DNA from: Cyclobacteriaceae bacterium
Lineage (GTDB): Bacteria > Bacteroidota > Bacteroidia > Cytophagales > Cyclobacteriaceae
Direction: 5' to 3'
NCBI GenBank assembly: GCA_013141055.1
Contig: JABFRS010000001.1
Span: 1,240,001 to 1,304,000, forward strand
Length of the DNA stretch: 64,000 nt
Shown: piece by piece, positions 8,937-19,882 of the stretch
How positions within the stretch are numbered: the first letter of the stretch is position 1
How the letters are laid out: each line of letters opens with the position of its first letter
Position numbers and translations under genes: made by a program
The notes under the pieces: generated by a model
What the model was told of the DNA's origin: nothing
Databases searched by the model: none
The model's input: only the letters and a program-made list of their open reading frames with translations

Positions 8937-9899
8937 ATGCCCATCATTCCATCATCGGATTATAAAGCACCATTTTATCTTTTTAATGGTCACCTTGAAA
9001 CAATCATTCCAAGTGCCTTCAGGAAAATAAAAGGTGTTCACTATGAACGCGAGCGATTAGAACTTAGCGATGGCGATTTCATCGATCTTGATTGGCTTCG
9101 AAAGGATTCTAAAAAACTAATGATTGTTTCTCATGGACTTGAGGGAAATAGTGAACGCCATTACTCAAAGGGAATGGCTAGTTATTTTTTCAATCGTGGA
9201 TGGGATGCATTAGCATGGAATTGCCGCAGTTGTAGCGGAGAGATCAACAGGCTGGAAAGATTCTATCATCATGGAGCGACGGAAGATCTGAATGAAGTTA
9301 TTCAACATGCGATTGAAAAAAATCAATATGATTCCATTGTATTGGTTGGCATCAGCATGGGCGGAAGTCTCACATTAAAGTATCTTGGAGAAAACGGTGA
9401 TCATTTACCTTCTGTTGTAAAAGGTGGGGCAGCTTTCTCAGTCCCTTGTCATCTGGGATCAAGTGCAAAAGAGCTTGATAAACCGAATAAGAGATTTTAT
9501 CTCAACCGATTCTTAAAGAAACTTGGTAAAAAGATTAAGCAGAAGTCAGAAAAATTTCCTGATCGGGTTTCTTACAAAGGATTTGACAAAATAAAATCAT
9601 TTGAAGAATTCGATACACGGTACACTTCACCGCTTCATGGATTCAAAAACGCTGCAGATTTTTATGAAAGAGCAGCCTCCCTGCCACACATTCCTCATAT
9701 AAAAACACCCACACTGATTGTAAATGCACTCAATGATCCTTTTCTACCAGAGGCATGCTATCCTTATGATATCGCAAAAGATCATCCGCACGTCTATTTA
9801 CAAACACCTGAAAGAGGAGGTCATACAGGATTTACCCTGGCAGGAAAAGACGAGAACTGGATGGAAGTGAGAGCCTTTGAATTTCTGGGAGGTCTTTAA
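8937..9899 (+). CDS. Alpha/beta hydrolase of the YheT family
   Basis: 320 residues. The YheT pattern is clear: N-terminal FNGHLETIIPSAFRK, the oxyanion strand IVSHGLEGNSERHY, WNCRSCSGEIN, and the nucleophile elbow GISMGGS (catalytic Ser about 139). The Asp (NALNDPFLP) and His (RGGHTGF) complete the triad. Members act as carboxylesterases on short lipophilic esters, with natural substrates mostly unknown. It has no signal peptide and follows the GNAT gene with a one-base gap. Confidence 0.9.
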   Translation: MPIIPSSDYKAPFYLFNGHLETIIPSAFRKIKGVHYERERLELSDGDFIDLDWLRKDSKKLMIVSHGLEGNSERHYSKGMASYFFNRGWDALAWNCRSCSGEINRLERFYHHGATEDLNEVIQHAIEKNQYDSIVLVGISMGGSLTLKYLGENGDHLPSVVKGGAAFSVPCHLGSSAKELDKPNKRFYLNRFLKKLGKKIKQKSEKFPDRVSYKGFDKIKSFEEFDTRYTSPLHGFKNAADFYERAASLPHIPHIKTPTLIVNALNDPFLPEACYPYDIAKDHPHVYLQTPERGGHTGFTLAGKDENWMEVRAFEFLGGL

Positions 9900-9906
9900 T
9901 CTGCTA

Positions 9907-10710
9907 TTAACGCCTTTGGTGAGAAAACATCCAGGAAAGAAAATCCGGTTCAGCGAAAGCATTGTCCCAGCTATTGTGTTGCACGCCCTGGTACTCAGTA
10001 TATTTTATGTCTGCTTTCAGTTTCTTCAGCTTGTCAACCATCTCACGGGAATTTTTTACATCCACCACCGGATCACTTGCACCATGAAAAATCCAGAACG
10101 GAGTTTTCAGAACACGTGAATCATAATTTGCCGCATCTCCTCCTCCGCAAATAGGCATCGCTGCTGCAAACATATTTGGATATAGATACACTGCTTCAAA
10201 GGTTCCCATCCCACCCATGGAAAGGCCAGCGATATAAATGCGTGAAGCATCTGCCCCTTCCTCAAGGATCAGTTTTTTTACCAGTTCAAAGGAAGAACTC
10301 AAGGGGACGTTAGGCGGATTATTGTTATTAAAAACCAAACCTACTGGCATCTTTGACCGATCTACACTCACCGTACTCCAGAAACTCTCAGCCGGACATT
10401 GGGGAAAAACAACAATAGCAGGAAATTTCTTTCTGTTCTCATCGCGCAGAAACAAACGCGCTCCGTGAGTCAATTGAGATTCGTTATCATCTCCACGTTC
10501 TCCTGCACCGTGCAGAAACAGAACGAGAGGATATTTCTTTTTCTTATCATAATTCTCCGGATACAAAATCCTGAAAGGAAGCATCTTTTCATCCTTATTC
10601 ACATAGGTCCGCTTTTGGAATAATGTTAAGTCAAGCAGCGAATCAGGAACCACCTGAGCTGACAATTGAAAAGAAATTGCCAGCACGAATAAAAGAGTCC
10701 ATTTTTTCAT
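9907..10710 (-). CDS. Secreted esterase/peptidase-like alpha/beta hydrolase
   Basis: 267 residues with a signal peptide (about 1-18, ending LSAQ). Alpha/beta hydrolase of the prolyl-oligopeptidase/feruloyl-esterase-like type: LVLFLHGAGERG oxyanion region, GLSMGGMGT nucleophile elbow, Asp in HGASDPVV and the catalytic His in VQHNSWD. It lies 33 bases downstream of the GH3 gene in the same direction, probably one transcript, so removal of acyl groups from hemicellulose is a plausible role. That role is inferred from the neighbours. Confidence 0.85.
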   Translation of the reverse strand: MKKWTLLFVLAISFQLSAQVVPDSLLDLTLFQKRTYVNKDEKMLPFRILYPENYDKKKKYPLVLFLHGAGERGDDNESQLTHGARLFLRDENRKKFPAIVVFPQCPAESFWSTVSVDRSKMPVGLVFNNNNPPNVPLSSSFELVKKLILEEGADASRIYIAGLSMGGMGTFEAVYLYPNMFAAAMPICGGGDAANYDSRVLKTPFWIFHGASDPVVDVKNSREMVDKLKKLKADIKYTEYQGVQHNSWDNAFAEPDFLSWMFSHQRR

Positions 10711-10743
10711 GATTTGTACGTTTGGTTAAAGAAATATACTGCT

Positions 10744-12612
10744 TCAATAACTCAATCCAAAGCCATATTTAAACAATGGATTCTTTGAATCATGTGGCAG
10801 ATCTTCCTTCTGATTACGCACAGCTTCCATGGAGGATGGCAATTCAAATGGCAACTTTCCTTCCGGCTTCGCCTTTCCAAAAACAACATCCAGTAAAGCG
10901 GCATCACTTGCTCCATAGTTGGCTAACAATCCTTTTGCATAATGACTGATTTCAGGTATGACTGCAGGGCGATCAATATAAATATCCACGATCGTAGGGA
11001 CAGTTTTCAGCAACTGAATGATGCTATCTTTTTTAGTGCCTTTGAAGTCAAGGTCACCATGATGAAAGCCTCTCGCCATTGGATTTTTTGTATCGAAGGG
11101 CACCCATGGAGTTCTCAAACGAATAATGGCAATGTCTGCACTCTTCGGATTTTCAACAACGGTTCCATACAACGCAGCAACTTTAGGATCAATGTCCTGT
11201 ATATAAATTTTCAGCGTACCCTCTTTCAAAGGCAAAGTATTGTTTTCATTCTTCAAGAGAGTCAGTGAACGTCTTTGCGTTTCTTCACCTAGCTTTTTCC
11301 ATTCAGGCTTTCCAACAATCTGAGTAGCTTTCTCAACGTTTACAAAAGGATTATCAAAAAGACCAAGTGTGAATTTCAACCGAAGAATTCTTCTTACAGA
11401 TTCGTCGATGCGCTGCTCCGTGATCCTTCCTTCCTTAACAAGCTTAACAACAAGCTCTGGACGACTTTCACCACCAAACTGATCGCAACCTGCATCAATC
11501 ACTTTCTTCACTCTGTCCTCTTCGCTTAGACCTTCAACGCCCCATGCGCGTGCAGGCCAAACCGTAAAGCCCATATCCGAATCGGTAATGAGTCCCCAGT
11601 CAGTACAAACAACTCCATCATACTCATATTTTTCGCGAAGGAGTTTTGTGATGATGTCTCTATTGAAACCAAACCCAACATTCTCACTGGTCTGATCCAC
11701 TGGCACGCCATAGTAAGGCATCATCGCGGCAGTGTGAGCAGCAAAGGCTCCCTCAAAAGGAAGAATGTGGTAATTAAAATTATTTCCCGGATAGATCTGT
11801 CCTTTATGAAATTCAAAATGAGAATCCAATCCTTCTTTTTGAGGACCACCACCAGAGAAGTGTTTTGTCATACAGGCAACACCGTTCGAATCAAGATGAT
11901 CTCCCTGAAATCCAAGAACGTACGCCTTAACCATTCTGCCAGCAAGATCTGCATCTTCACCAAAAGTACCACTCACGCGGGGCCAGCGAGGTTCAGTAGC
12001 CAGATCCGCCATGGGATGCAAAGCTTCTGTTATTCCTACGGCCTTATACTCTTGACGTGCTATATCTCCGAATTGGCGCATCAGTTTTTCATCACCAATC
12101 GCAGCAAAGCCAAGTTGTTCAGGCCATTGTGAAAATTCGTTGGCAGCCATTGCAAAAACATTGCTACTGAAATAATGTCGTGGATCTGAGGCAACGGTAA
12201 ATGGTATTCCTAATCGCGAATTCTCAGCTGCCTTCTGAATATTATTGTACCAGGTAGCCAGAGCTTTTGTATTAGGAGCTACCCAGAAATTAACGTTGTT
12301 GATATTCTTCTCCTCAAGGAGTTTATTGGCTTGTGGCATTTTTGCAAACATTCCTTTTCCCGGAATATCATCCAGAGAGCCATCTTCATTAATACGAACA
12401 CCAGAAATAAACATCACGCCGGCTTTCTCCTCAACATTCATCTGGCTCAAAAGATCACTCACACGATTTTCCACAGATTGGGTAATGTCTTCGTAGACAT
12501 CCTTTTTGCCATTCTTGTTGAGATCTCGATAGGGAGTCTCAGGTTTCGTTTTACAAGAATTCATAGCAAGGGTTACCACGATTAAAAAAATAAAGGCCAA
12601 TACCAGTTTCAT
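10744..12612 (-). CDS. Lipoprotein glycoside hydrolase family 3 (beta-glycosidase)
   Basis: 622 residues. The N-terminus is a lipoprotein signal with Cys20 after MNS. The GH3 N-terminal barrel follows (about 45-410), with TKHFSGGG at 249-256 and the nucleophile Asp338 in VVCTDWG; the C-terminal sandwich ends in a typical FKYGFGLSY. Family members remove beta-linked glucose, xylose or arabinose units from oligosaccharide ends. As an anchored lipoprotein it would work in the periplasm or outside the cell. The gene shares its upstream region with a divergent Nudix-type regulator, and a perfect palindrome sits directly before its start codon. Confidence 0.93.
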   Translation of the reverse strand: MKLVLAFIFLIVVTLAMNSCKTKPETPYRDLNKNGKKDVYEDITQSVENRVSDLLSQMNVEEKAGVMFISGVRINEDGSLDDIPGKGMFAKMPQANKLLEEKNINNVNFWVAPNTKALATWYNNIQKAAENSRLGIPFTVASDPRHYFSSNVFAMAANEFSQWPEQLGFAAIGDEKLMRQFGDIARQEYKAVGITEALHPMADLATEPRWPRVSGTFGEDADLAGRMVKAYVLGFQGDHLDSNGVACMTKHFSGGGPQKEGLDSHFEFHKGQIYPGNNFNYHILPFEGAFAAHTAAMMPYYGVPVDQTSENVGFGFNRDIITKLLREKYEYDGVVCTDWGLITDSDMGFTVWPARAWGVEGLSEEDRVKKVIDAGCDQFGGESRPELVVKLVKEGRITEQRIDESVRRILRLKFTLGLFDNPFVNVEKATQIVGKPEWKKLGEETQRRSLTLLKNENNTLPLKEGTLKIYIQDIDPKVAALYGTVVENPKSADIAIIRLRTPWVPFDTKNPMARGFHHGDLDFKGTKKDSIIQLLKTVPTIVDIYIDRPAVIPEISHYAKGLLANYGASDAALLDVVFGKAKPEGKLPFELPSSMEAVRNQKEDLPHDSKNPLFKYGFGLSY

Positions 12613-12613
12613 A

Positions 12614-12644
12614 TTATCATTGTGTTAATCTGACACAATGATAA
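12614..12644. promoter_or_regulatory. Perfect palindrome between GH3 and Nudix regulator genes
   Basis: Arms TTATCATTGTGT (12614-12625) and ACACAATGATAA (12633-12644) are exact reverse complements around the 7-base centre TAATCTG. It sits in the 84-base divergent intergenic region, one base from the GH3 start codon. The position and symmetry suggest an operator for the adjacent regulator. In the GH3 transcript it would also form a 12-bp hairpin next to the start codon. Confidence 0.7.
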
Positions 12645-12696
12645 ACATTTTCAATTAAAACGCCTTTCACCCATCCTATCTTTTTATATTAGCGAA

Positions 12697-13470
12697 ATGA
12701 AAAAGCCCCGAATTACACTGGATACGCAAACGTTCTATGATAAAGGGCACGAGTATTTGCTTTCTCATCTATCCATTGACTGCGTAATTTTTGGATTCCA
12801 CGATAGTCAGCTTAAGGTTCTTTTATTAGAATGGAAGGATACAAAACAATGGTGCTTACCGGGCGGCTTTATTTATAAAGACGAGCATATTGATGAAGCT
12901 GCTAATCGCATTCTAAATTCAAGAACGGGTTTAGATCACATTCACCTTCAGCAGTTCCATACTTTTGGTGATCCCGATCGCGAAAGAGGCAAGCATCAAA
13001 TCAAGAATCTTAGAAAAATAAAAGAGAACAGTTGGTTTCTGGAACGTTTTATCACTATTGGATATTGGGCTTTGGTTGAGTTTTCAAAGGTAGTGCCTTC
13101 ACCGGATGAGCTTTCAAGCAAATGCGAATGGCATAATATTGATAAGATTCCACAGCTGGTACTTGATCACAATGATATTCTAAAAAAAGCATTGAGCTCT
13201 CTTCAACAAAATCTCAATGAATTTCCGGTAGGAAAAGAACTACTGCCATCAAAATTCACCATGCCCGACTTGCAGAATCTTTATGAAACGATTCTGGATA
13301 AAAAACTTGACCGTCGTAATTTTCAGAAAAAAATTCTTGCATTAGGCATTCTTGAACGACTCTCTGAACAACGGCAAGGTGGCGCACATAAAGCACCATT
13401 CTTATATCGCTTCAATCCTAAGAAATATCAACATGCAATGAAGCATGGCTTGAGGTTCGGACTTTCTTAA
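12697..13470 (+). CDS. Nudix-domain transcriptional regulator (NrtR/AraR-like)
   Basis: 257 residues: an N-terminal Nudix domain (about 15-165) and a C-terminal winged helix-turn-helix (about 175-257), the layout of the NrtR group. The Nudix box has lost its catalytic glutamates: GFIYKDEHIDEAAN is followed by RILNSRTGL where active enzymes have REUxEExGU, so it should bind a ligand rather than cleave one. In Bacteroidota, members of this group regulate pentose or other sugar genes. The divergent GH3/esterase pair and the palindrome at 12614 are the obvious targets. The effector is unknown. Confidence 0.88.
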   Translation: MKKPRITLDTQTFYDKGHEYLLSHLSIDCVIFGFHDSQLKVLLLEWKDTKQWCLPGGFIYKDEHIDEAANRILNSRTGLDHIHLQQFHTFGDPDRERGKHQIKNLRKIKENSWFLERFITIGYWALVEFSKVVPSPDELSSKCEWHNIDKIPQLVLDHNDILKKALSSLQQNLNEFPVGKELLPSKFTMPDLQNLYETILDKKLDRRNFQKKILALGILERLSEQRQGGAHKAPFLYRFNPKKYQHAMKHGLRFGLS

Positions 13471-13482
13471 TCACTTGTTGAA

Positions 13483-15159
13483 CTACTTAGCATAACTAGG
13501 ACCCCGAACAATCATGCCGGGTTTTTCATTTGTATGTTGACCTTCTTTCAATACCTGTGTTCCATTCACAAAAACATGTTGAACACCCGTACTATATTGA
13601 TGGGGATTCTCAAAGGTAGCATGATCCTGAATTTTTGCAGGATCAAAAACAACTACATCCGCAAAATAACCGGGCTTCAACAATCCACGTTTCTTAATTT
13701 TCAAATTTCCAGCAGGCAGCGATGTGAGTTTCCGGATTGCCTCCTCCAGGGAGATGACTTTCTCATCCCTTACGTACTTGGCAAGTAACCTTGAAAAATT
13801 TCCATATGCCCTTGGGTGATCCTTATACTTCAGGAACATTCCTTCGGCCGTTGGGGATCCAGCATCCGATCCAAAACTCAGGTAAGGCAACGCAATCTGG
13901 CGCCTGATATTTTCCTCACTCATCAGAAAATAGGCAGTCTCTACACGTGTGCTGTCCGTGATCACGAGATCCATCGCTGTTTCTTCAGGACTTTTTCCAT
14001 ATGTCTTAGCTACCTCTGCCAGAGTTTTGCCGGTATAGCGCTTTAAAGAATCATTTGTGAATCCTAGTAGCAATACCCTCTCAGCACTGCCTGCATTTAG
14101 CAGTAGGTTTTCCCATTGATCAGTTGGTGTTCGCATTTCGAGAAGGACTTTCTTACGAATCGTTGGGTTTTTTAATCTTTTGATCCATTCATTAATACCA
14201 CCTTCCTGAACCCATGGTGGCATAGATGCGTCCAAACCTGTTGCCCCGGCAGTATAGTTATACATATCAGCGGTTATGCGAAGTCCGGACTTATTTGCTT
14301 TATCAATTTTTGCAATAACAGAATCAAGCTTTCCCCAGTTTGACTTCCCTCCCATTTTCAAATGATAAATCTCAGCCGGAATTTTTGCTTCCCTTGCTAT
14401 TCGAATAGTTTCATCCACCGCAGCAAGAATATTGTTGCCTTCACTTCGCATGTGGGAAATATACATACCACCATATGAAGCTGCTACCTTACTCAACTCA
14501 ATAAGTTCCTCTGTTGTAGCATAATTATCGGGAGCATAAATCAGAGCACAGGTAGCTCCCATTGCACCTTCTTTCATTGACTGTTTCACAAGCTCTTTCA
14601 TCTTTTCGAGCTCTTCAGGATTAGGAGCACGATTTTCGTAAGCAAGCTGATTAATACGGATTGTATTCAGTCCTACAAATGCAGCCACATTAGGTGTTAT
14701 GCCTCTTCGCTGAAGTGATTCCAGATATTCACCAAACGTTGTCCAGTCAATGTCAAACTTCCAGTCAGGATTTCTTTTCATCTGATCCATGTAATCTTTT
14801 TTCATTCTATCATTTAACGGCCCCATTGATCCTTCTCCCAGCACCTCAAGTGTTACACCCTGACGAATATCACTTTGAGAATTGCCATCGATCAATAGAG
14901 AAACTTCTGCATGGCTCATCATATTGATGAAACCAGGAGCGACGGCTAATCCTCTCGCATCCGTTTCTATCGTACCTATCGCGCCAGACAGATCACCAAT
15001 AAAAGCAACGGTGTCTGCATTAACACCTATATCTGAAACGACTCCTGGGTTTCCTGAACCGTCATAAACAGTCCCTCCTTTTATGATAAGGTCATACTTT
15101 TTCTTTTGACAGGAGCAGAACATCACAGTTAAGACAAGGAGCAAGAATAGAGGTTTCAT
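13483..15159 (-). CDS. D-aminoacylase-like amidohydrolase (paralogue 1), lipoprotein
   Basis: 558 residues, with a lipoprotein-type signal (Cys15 or Cys17 near MFCSCQ). It has the N-acyl-D-amino-acid deacylase fold: small beta sandwich (KYDLIIKGGTVYDGSG and the C-terminal FADVVVFDP) around a TIM barrel. His in YISHMRSEG and in EIYHLKMGG, and Asp in FGSDAG, match metal and catalytic positions of D-aminoacylases, as does HPRAYGNFSRLLAKYVR. The usual HxH pair, however, reads MMSH (Met81, His83) and the bridging Cys region reads LGEGS. Substrate is therefore uncertain. A paralogue lies at 18231-19868. It abuts the divergent gene at 15160. Confidence 0.85.
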   Translation of the reverse strand: MKPLFLLLVLTVMFCSCQKKKYDLIIKGGTVYDGSGNPGVVSDIGVNADTVAFIGDLSGAIGTIETDARGLAVAPGFINMMSHAEVSLLIDGNSQSDIRQGVTLEVLGEGSMGPLNDRMKKDYMDQMKRNPDWKFDIDWTTFGEYLESLQRRGITPNVAAFVGLNTIRINQLAYENRAPNPEELEKMKELVKQSMKEGAMGATCALIYAPDNYATTEELIELSKVAASYGGMYISHMRSEGNNILAAVDETIRIAREAKIPAEIYHLKMGGKSNWGKLDSVIAKIDKANKSGLRITADMYNYTAGATGLDASMPPWVQEGGINEWIKRLKNPTIRKKVLLEMRTPTDQWENLLLNAGSAERVLLLGFTNDSLKRYTGKTLAEVAKTYGKSPEETAMDLVITDSTRVETAYFLMSEENIRRQIALPYLSFGSDAGSPTAEGMFLKYKDHPRAYGNFSRLLAKYVRDEKVISLEEAIRKLTSLPAGNLKIKKRGLLKPGYFADVVVFDPAKIQDHATFENPHQYSTGVQHVFVNGTQVLKEGQHTNEKPGMIVRGPSYAK

Positions 15160-15219
15160 ATGGATTCATTTGAGGTGAATGAAGATAGTGAATATTATAA
15201 TGAATTTGAAGGTTCAGGA

Positions 15220-15250
15220 TTTGAAGATTCGCGAAGCTCATGTAATTTTA
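15220..15250 (+). promoter_or_regulatory. Promoter TTTG-N19-TAATTTTA
   Basis: TTTG at 15220-15223, 19 bases, then TAATTTTA at 15243-15250, close to the Bacteroidota consensus. It lies 5 bases before the ATG at 15256 and supports that start over the ATG at 15160. Confidence 0.45.
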
Positions 15251-15255
15251 GTGCT

Positions 15256-15762
15256 ATGCCATCTTCTGTCAAGTTCAAAACACGCATCAAGCCTCTTGAG
15301 CATTTAAAGATGTCTTACATAGAGGTGTCAAAAGCGATAGTCGAAAAACTTGGAGGTAATTTTAAACTTCGGCTAATCTGTACCGTGAATAAAACAGTAT
15401 CATGGCAATGTGGACTGGTTGCTCTCAAACAAGGAAGTGCATACATAAGTCTCAATAAAAAGATATTAAAAGAACTGAATGCCGAAGTTGGAACCGAGAT
15501 CAACGTTACACTGGTAAAAGATGAGAGTAAGTATGGCATGGAGATGTCAGCGGAATTGAAAAGTTTACTGAAACAGGATAAAGAAGGCAGCCGACGGTTT
15601 CATATGCTCCCAATGGGCAAGCAGAGATACATCATTTACTATGTATCTCAGGTCAAAGTCAGTCAGCTCCGTATTGACCGTGCTATTAGGCTTATTGAGA
15701 ATTTAAAGAAGACCTTAGAAGGCAAAGAGAGCTTCCGTGAGATTGTCGGAAAGAAAAATTAG
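15256..15762 (+). CDS. DUF1905/YdeI-OmpD-associated family protein
   Basis: 168 residues from the chosen start. The first part (VKFKTRIKPLEHL through INVTLVKDESKYG) is a DUF1905 small double-psi barrel; the second (SRRFHMLPMGKQRYIIYYVS, SQLRIDRAIRLIENL) is the YdeI/OmdA-type helical domain. Function in this family is unknown. The frame is open to 15160, where an ATG abuts the start codon of the divergent amidohydrolase; that would leave no room for a promoter, the extra 32 residues are acidic and unlike the family, and a promoter lies just before 15256. I therefore prefer the later start. Confidence 0.8.
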   Translation: MPSSVKFKTRIKPLEHLKMSYIEVSKAIVEKLGGNFKLRLICTVNKTVSWQCGLVALKQGSAYISLNKKILKELNAEVGTEINVTLVKDESKYGMEMSAELKSLLKQDKEGSRRFHMLPMGKQRYIIYYVSQVKVSQLRIDRAIRLIENLKKTLEGKESFREIVGKKN

Positions 15763-15834
15763 GCAATTAAATTCCCTGTTAAAATAAGAAGAGGACGCAT
15801 CGCAATTCCATCACATCAAAGGAGAAAAATTTTG

Positions 15835-15842
15835 TATTTTTG
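15835..15842 (+). promoter_or_regulatory. Likely -7 box of the ABC-F gene
   Basis: TATTTTTG, matching TAnnTTTG, 23 bases before the start codon. No clear -33 TTG. Confidence 0.45.
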
Positions 15843-15859
15843 CGCCCTAATTTCTTTAA

Positions 15860-17485
<1,626 letters not shown>

Positions 17486-17496
17486 ACCAATCTGAA

Positions 17497-18234
17497 TTAT
17501 TTTCTTATTCTGCCACATCGCATAAAAAGCGGGAATCTAATTTCCACTTTTTCAGATTTCCATAATGGCCTTATCTTTCTTATCAGATCCTCTACCGGAT
17601 CCATCTGATTGACCTGGACATATTTCTGAACCGATGACCAAGTTGACAAGTATCCCTGTAATTCAGAAATCGTCCATGAGAATTTAAATGAAAACTCTGG
17701 ACAACTGATCTCATCTTTTAAGAAGGGAATTGTTTTATAATGCTGATCCACCAGCTTTCTTTCTGAATCCCAATAAGGTCCAATGATATTCACATAAAAA
17801 TCCAGGACAAGTTCGTCAATGGGTTTGTCGATTTTCAATAGACTATATCCCCATACTGCCAATAATGCGTCTTGCTTTCCCACACGCTGAACTTCTTTAT
17901 AAAATTCATCAATATTAAACCAGTGAATAGCTTGCCCCACAGTAATAAGATCAAAAACCGAATCTTTAAATGGAGTTCTTTCAGCAGCTGACACTGAGTA
18001 ATCTATATCAGGACCTTTTAAAGCCTTCTCTATCTGTTTGACGCTACTGTCGGTGGCTTTTACATTTTTAAAGTATGGTGCCAGATCCCTTGCGACTTGT
18101 CCGTTGCCTGTTCCACAATCCCATGCGCATTCTTTCAGCTTTACATTGCTGAGAATAAAATCATAAAGTTCTTTTGGGTATGTCGGACGAAAAGCGGCAT
18201 AACAGCTGGCTTGCTTTGAGAATAGGTCTTTCAT
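17497..18234 (-). CDS. Class I SAM-dependent methyltransferase
   Basis: 245 residues with the Rossmann methyltransferase motifs: motif I as ECAWDCGTGNGQVARDL (about 38-54), acidic residue after strand 2 (VKATDSS), and FDLITVGQAIHWFN (about 110-123). The order resembles small-molecule (ubiquinone/trans-aconitate type) methyltransferases. It overlaps the upstream amidohydrolase by 4 bases (ATGA type), so it is the last gene of the four-gene operon starting at 22400. Substrate unknown. Confidence 0.86.
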   Translation of the reverse strand: MKDLFSKQASCYAAFRPTYPKELYDFILSNVKLKECAWDCGTGNGQVARDLAPYFKNVKATDSSVKQIEKALKGPDIDYSVSAAERTPFKDSVFDLITVGQAIHWFNIDEFYKEVQRVGKQDALLAVWGYSLLKIDKPIDELVLDFYVNIIGPYWDSERKLVDQHYKTIPFLKDEISCPEFSFKFSWTISELQGYLSTWSSVQKYVQVNQMDPVEDLIRKIRPLWKSEKVEIRFPLFMRCGRIRK

Positions 18235-19868
18235 TTTTTATTTTTCTTCCACCCAGGGCCTCTCACCGCACGACCTGGTTTTTCTCCAGTATGTTCGCCA
18301 TCTTTTAAAACCTGAATACCATTAACAAACACATGAATCATTCCTGTGGAATATTGATGCGGGTTTTCAAAAGTCGCGTGGTCCTGAATTTTTTCTGGAT
18401 TGAACACTACAACGTCTCCAAAGTTTCCAGGTTTCAATGCTCCCCTCTTTTTTATTTTTAAATGGACTGCAGGAAGAGTGGTCATTCTTCTGATTGCTTC
18501 CTGAAGAGTCAAAAGTTTCTCGTCACGAACATATTTTCCAAGCACTCGTGGAAAGGTCCCGTATGCCCTGGGATGAGTACCTTTGTCTGTGAAATTTGGT
18601 GTCAAAGCAATGGCGCCGGCATCTGTTCCGAAACTCACATAAGGCTGCTGCAGCATCCTGTTCATGTTTGATTCGGAGATAAGAAAATAAACCGCACCGA
18701 TGGATGATTGATCCGCCAGCAACAGATCAAGCACCGTTTCATCAGCATTCTTTCCATGAAGCATTGCCACCTGGTCAAGGCGCTTACCTTTGTAAAGAAT
18801 ATTAAGTGAGTCTTTCTTAAAATTCAATAACATAACATCCCTTGCGTCAGAATTTTTTGAGGGAATTCCATTTTCCATTTCATATAATATTCTTTTCCTC
18901 AGATCGGGCTTCCGAATTCTTGCACGGAGTTCAACAATTCCTCCCTCTTGTGCCCATATTGGAATTCTTTCCTTTAAACCAGTAGCACTTGCAGCGTATG
19001 GATAAATATTGGCCGTAATGTTCAATCCCCTTTTCTGAGCACTGTCTATTTTAAAAAGAACAGCATCGATCTTTGGCCAGTTACGCTGCTGATTGATCTT
19101 AAGATGATAAATTTCTGCGGGTAGTTTTGCATCCTTGGAAATTCTGATGACCTCATTGATGGCTTCAAGAACTTTATCACTCTCACTTCTCATGTGTGTG
19201 ATGTACATCCCATTATATTGAGAGGCGATCTTACATAATTCAATCAGCTCTTCTGTGGTCGCAAATGTAGCGGGAGCATAGATCAGTGAAGAGCCAATCC
19301 CCATCGCACCCTCTTCCATTGCCTGCTTCACGAGATTCTTCATCTGAATCATTTCGACAGCAGTCGGCTTTCTGTTCTGTTGACCAATAACGTAATCACG
19401 GATTGTGGTTGCTCCGACGAACGATGCAACGTTGGGACTAATCATTTCTTTTTCGAGATGTTCAAAGTACCCATTGAGGGTTGTCCAGAGTTTGCTTCCC
19501 GGCTTTCTCTTTCGTGGTCCTGGACTTAATCCTTCACCAAAAACTTCAAGAGTGATTCCTTGCTTAATGTCGCTGACACCTTTTCCATCCTCCAGCAAGG
19601 TTCCATCAGCCCAACTCAGCATATTAATGAATCCAGGAGCAACCGCTAGTCCGGTTGCATCAATTTCTTTTTTTGCTTTTTTTGAAGACAGATCACCAAT
19701 GGCGGCGATTGTATCAGCATTGATCGCTATGTCAGTTACAATTGGATTTCCACCGTAACCATCATAAACAGTTCCATGCCTGAGTATTAAATCGTATTCG
19801 ATTGTTTGCGCAAAGCAAGCTGCCCCACTGCAAAGATTTACTAAGAGGAAAAATAATCTTCGGGACAT
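18231..19868 (-). CDS. D-aminoacylase-like amidohydrolase (paralogue 2), secreted
   Basis: 545 residues with a signal peptide ending ACFAQ. It is clearly paralogous to the gene at 13483: the same beta-sandwich start (EYDLILRHGTVYDGYG), HMRSES, EIYHLKIN, FGTDAG and HPRAYGTFPRVLGKYVR. The HxH metal pair is completely replaced (NMLSWAD), and the bridging-Cys region reads FGEGLS. So the conserved His/His/Asp later in the barrel remain but the first metal site is missing. It lies between a ureohydrolase (14-base gap) and a methyltransferase (4-base overlap) in one operon. Confidence 0.83.
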   Translation of the reverse strand: MSRRLFFLLVNLCSGAACFAQTIEYDLILRHGTVYDGYGGNPIVTDIAINADTIAAIGDLSSKKAKKEIDATGLAVAPGFINMLSWADGTLLEDGKGVSDIKQGITLEVFGEGLSPGPRKRKPGSKLWTTLNGYFEHLEKEMISPNVASFVGATTIRDYVIGQQNRKPTAVEMIQMKNLVKQAMEEGAMGIGSSLIYAPATFATTEELIELCKIASQYNGMYITHMRSESDKVLEAINEVIRISKDAKLPAEIYHLKINQQRNWPKIDAVLFKIDSAQKRGLNITANIYPYAASATGLKERIPIWAQEGGIVELRARIRKPDLRKRILYEMENGIPSKNSDARDVMLLNFKKDSLNILYKGKRLDQVAMLHGKNADETVLDLLLADQSSIGAVYFLISESNMNRMLQQPYVSFGTDAGAIALTPNFTDKGTHPRAYGTFPRVLGKYVRDEKLLTLQEAIRRMTTLPAVHLKIKKRGALKPGNFGDVVVFNPEKIQDHATFENPHQYSTGMIHVFVNGIQVLKDGEHTGEKPGRAVRGPGWKKNKK

Positions 19869-19882
19869 AAAGGCAAAATACC

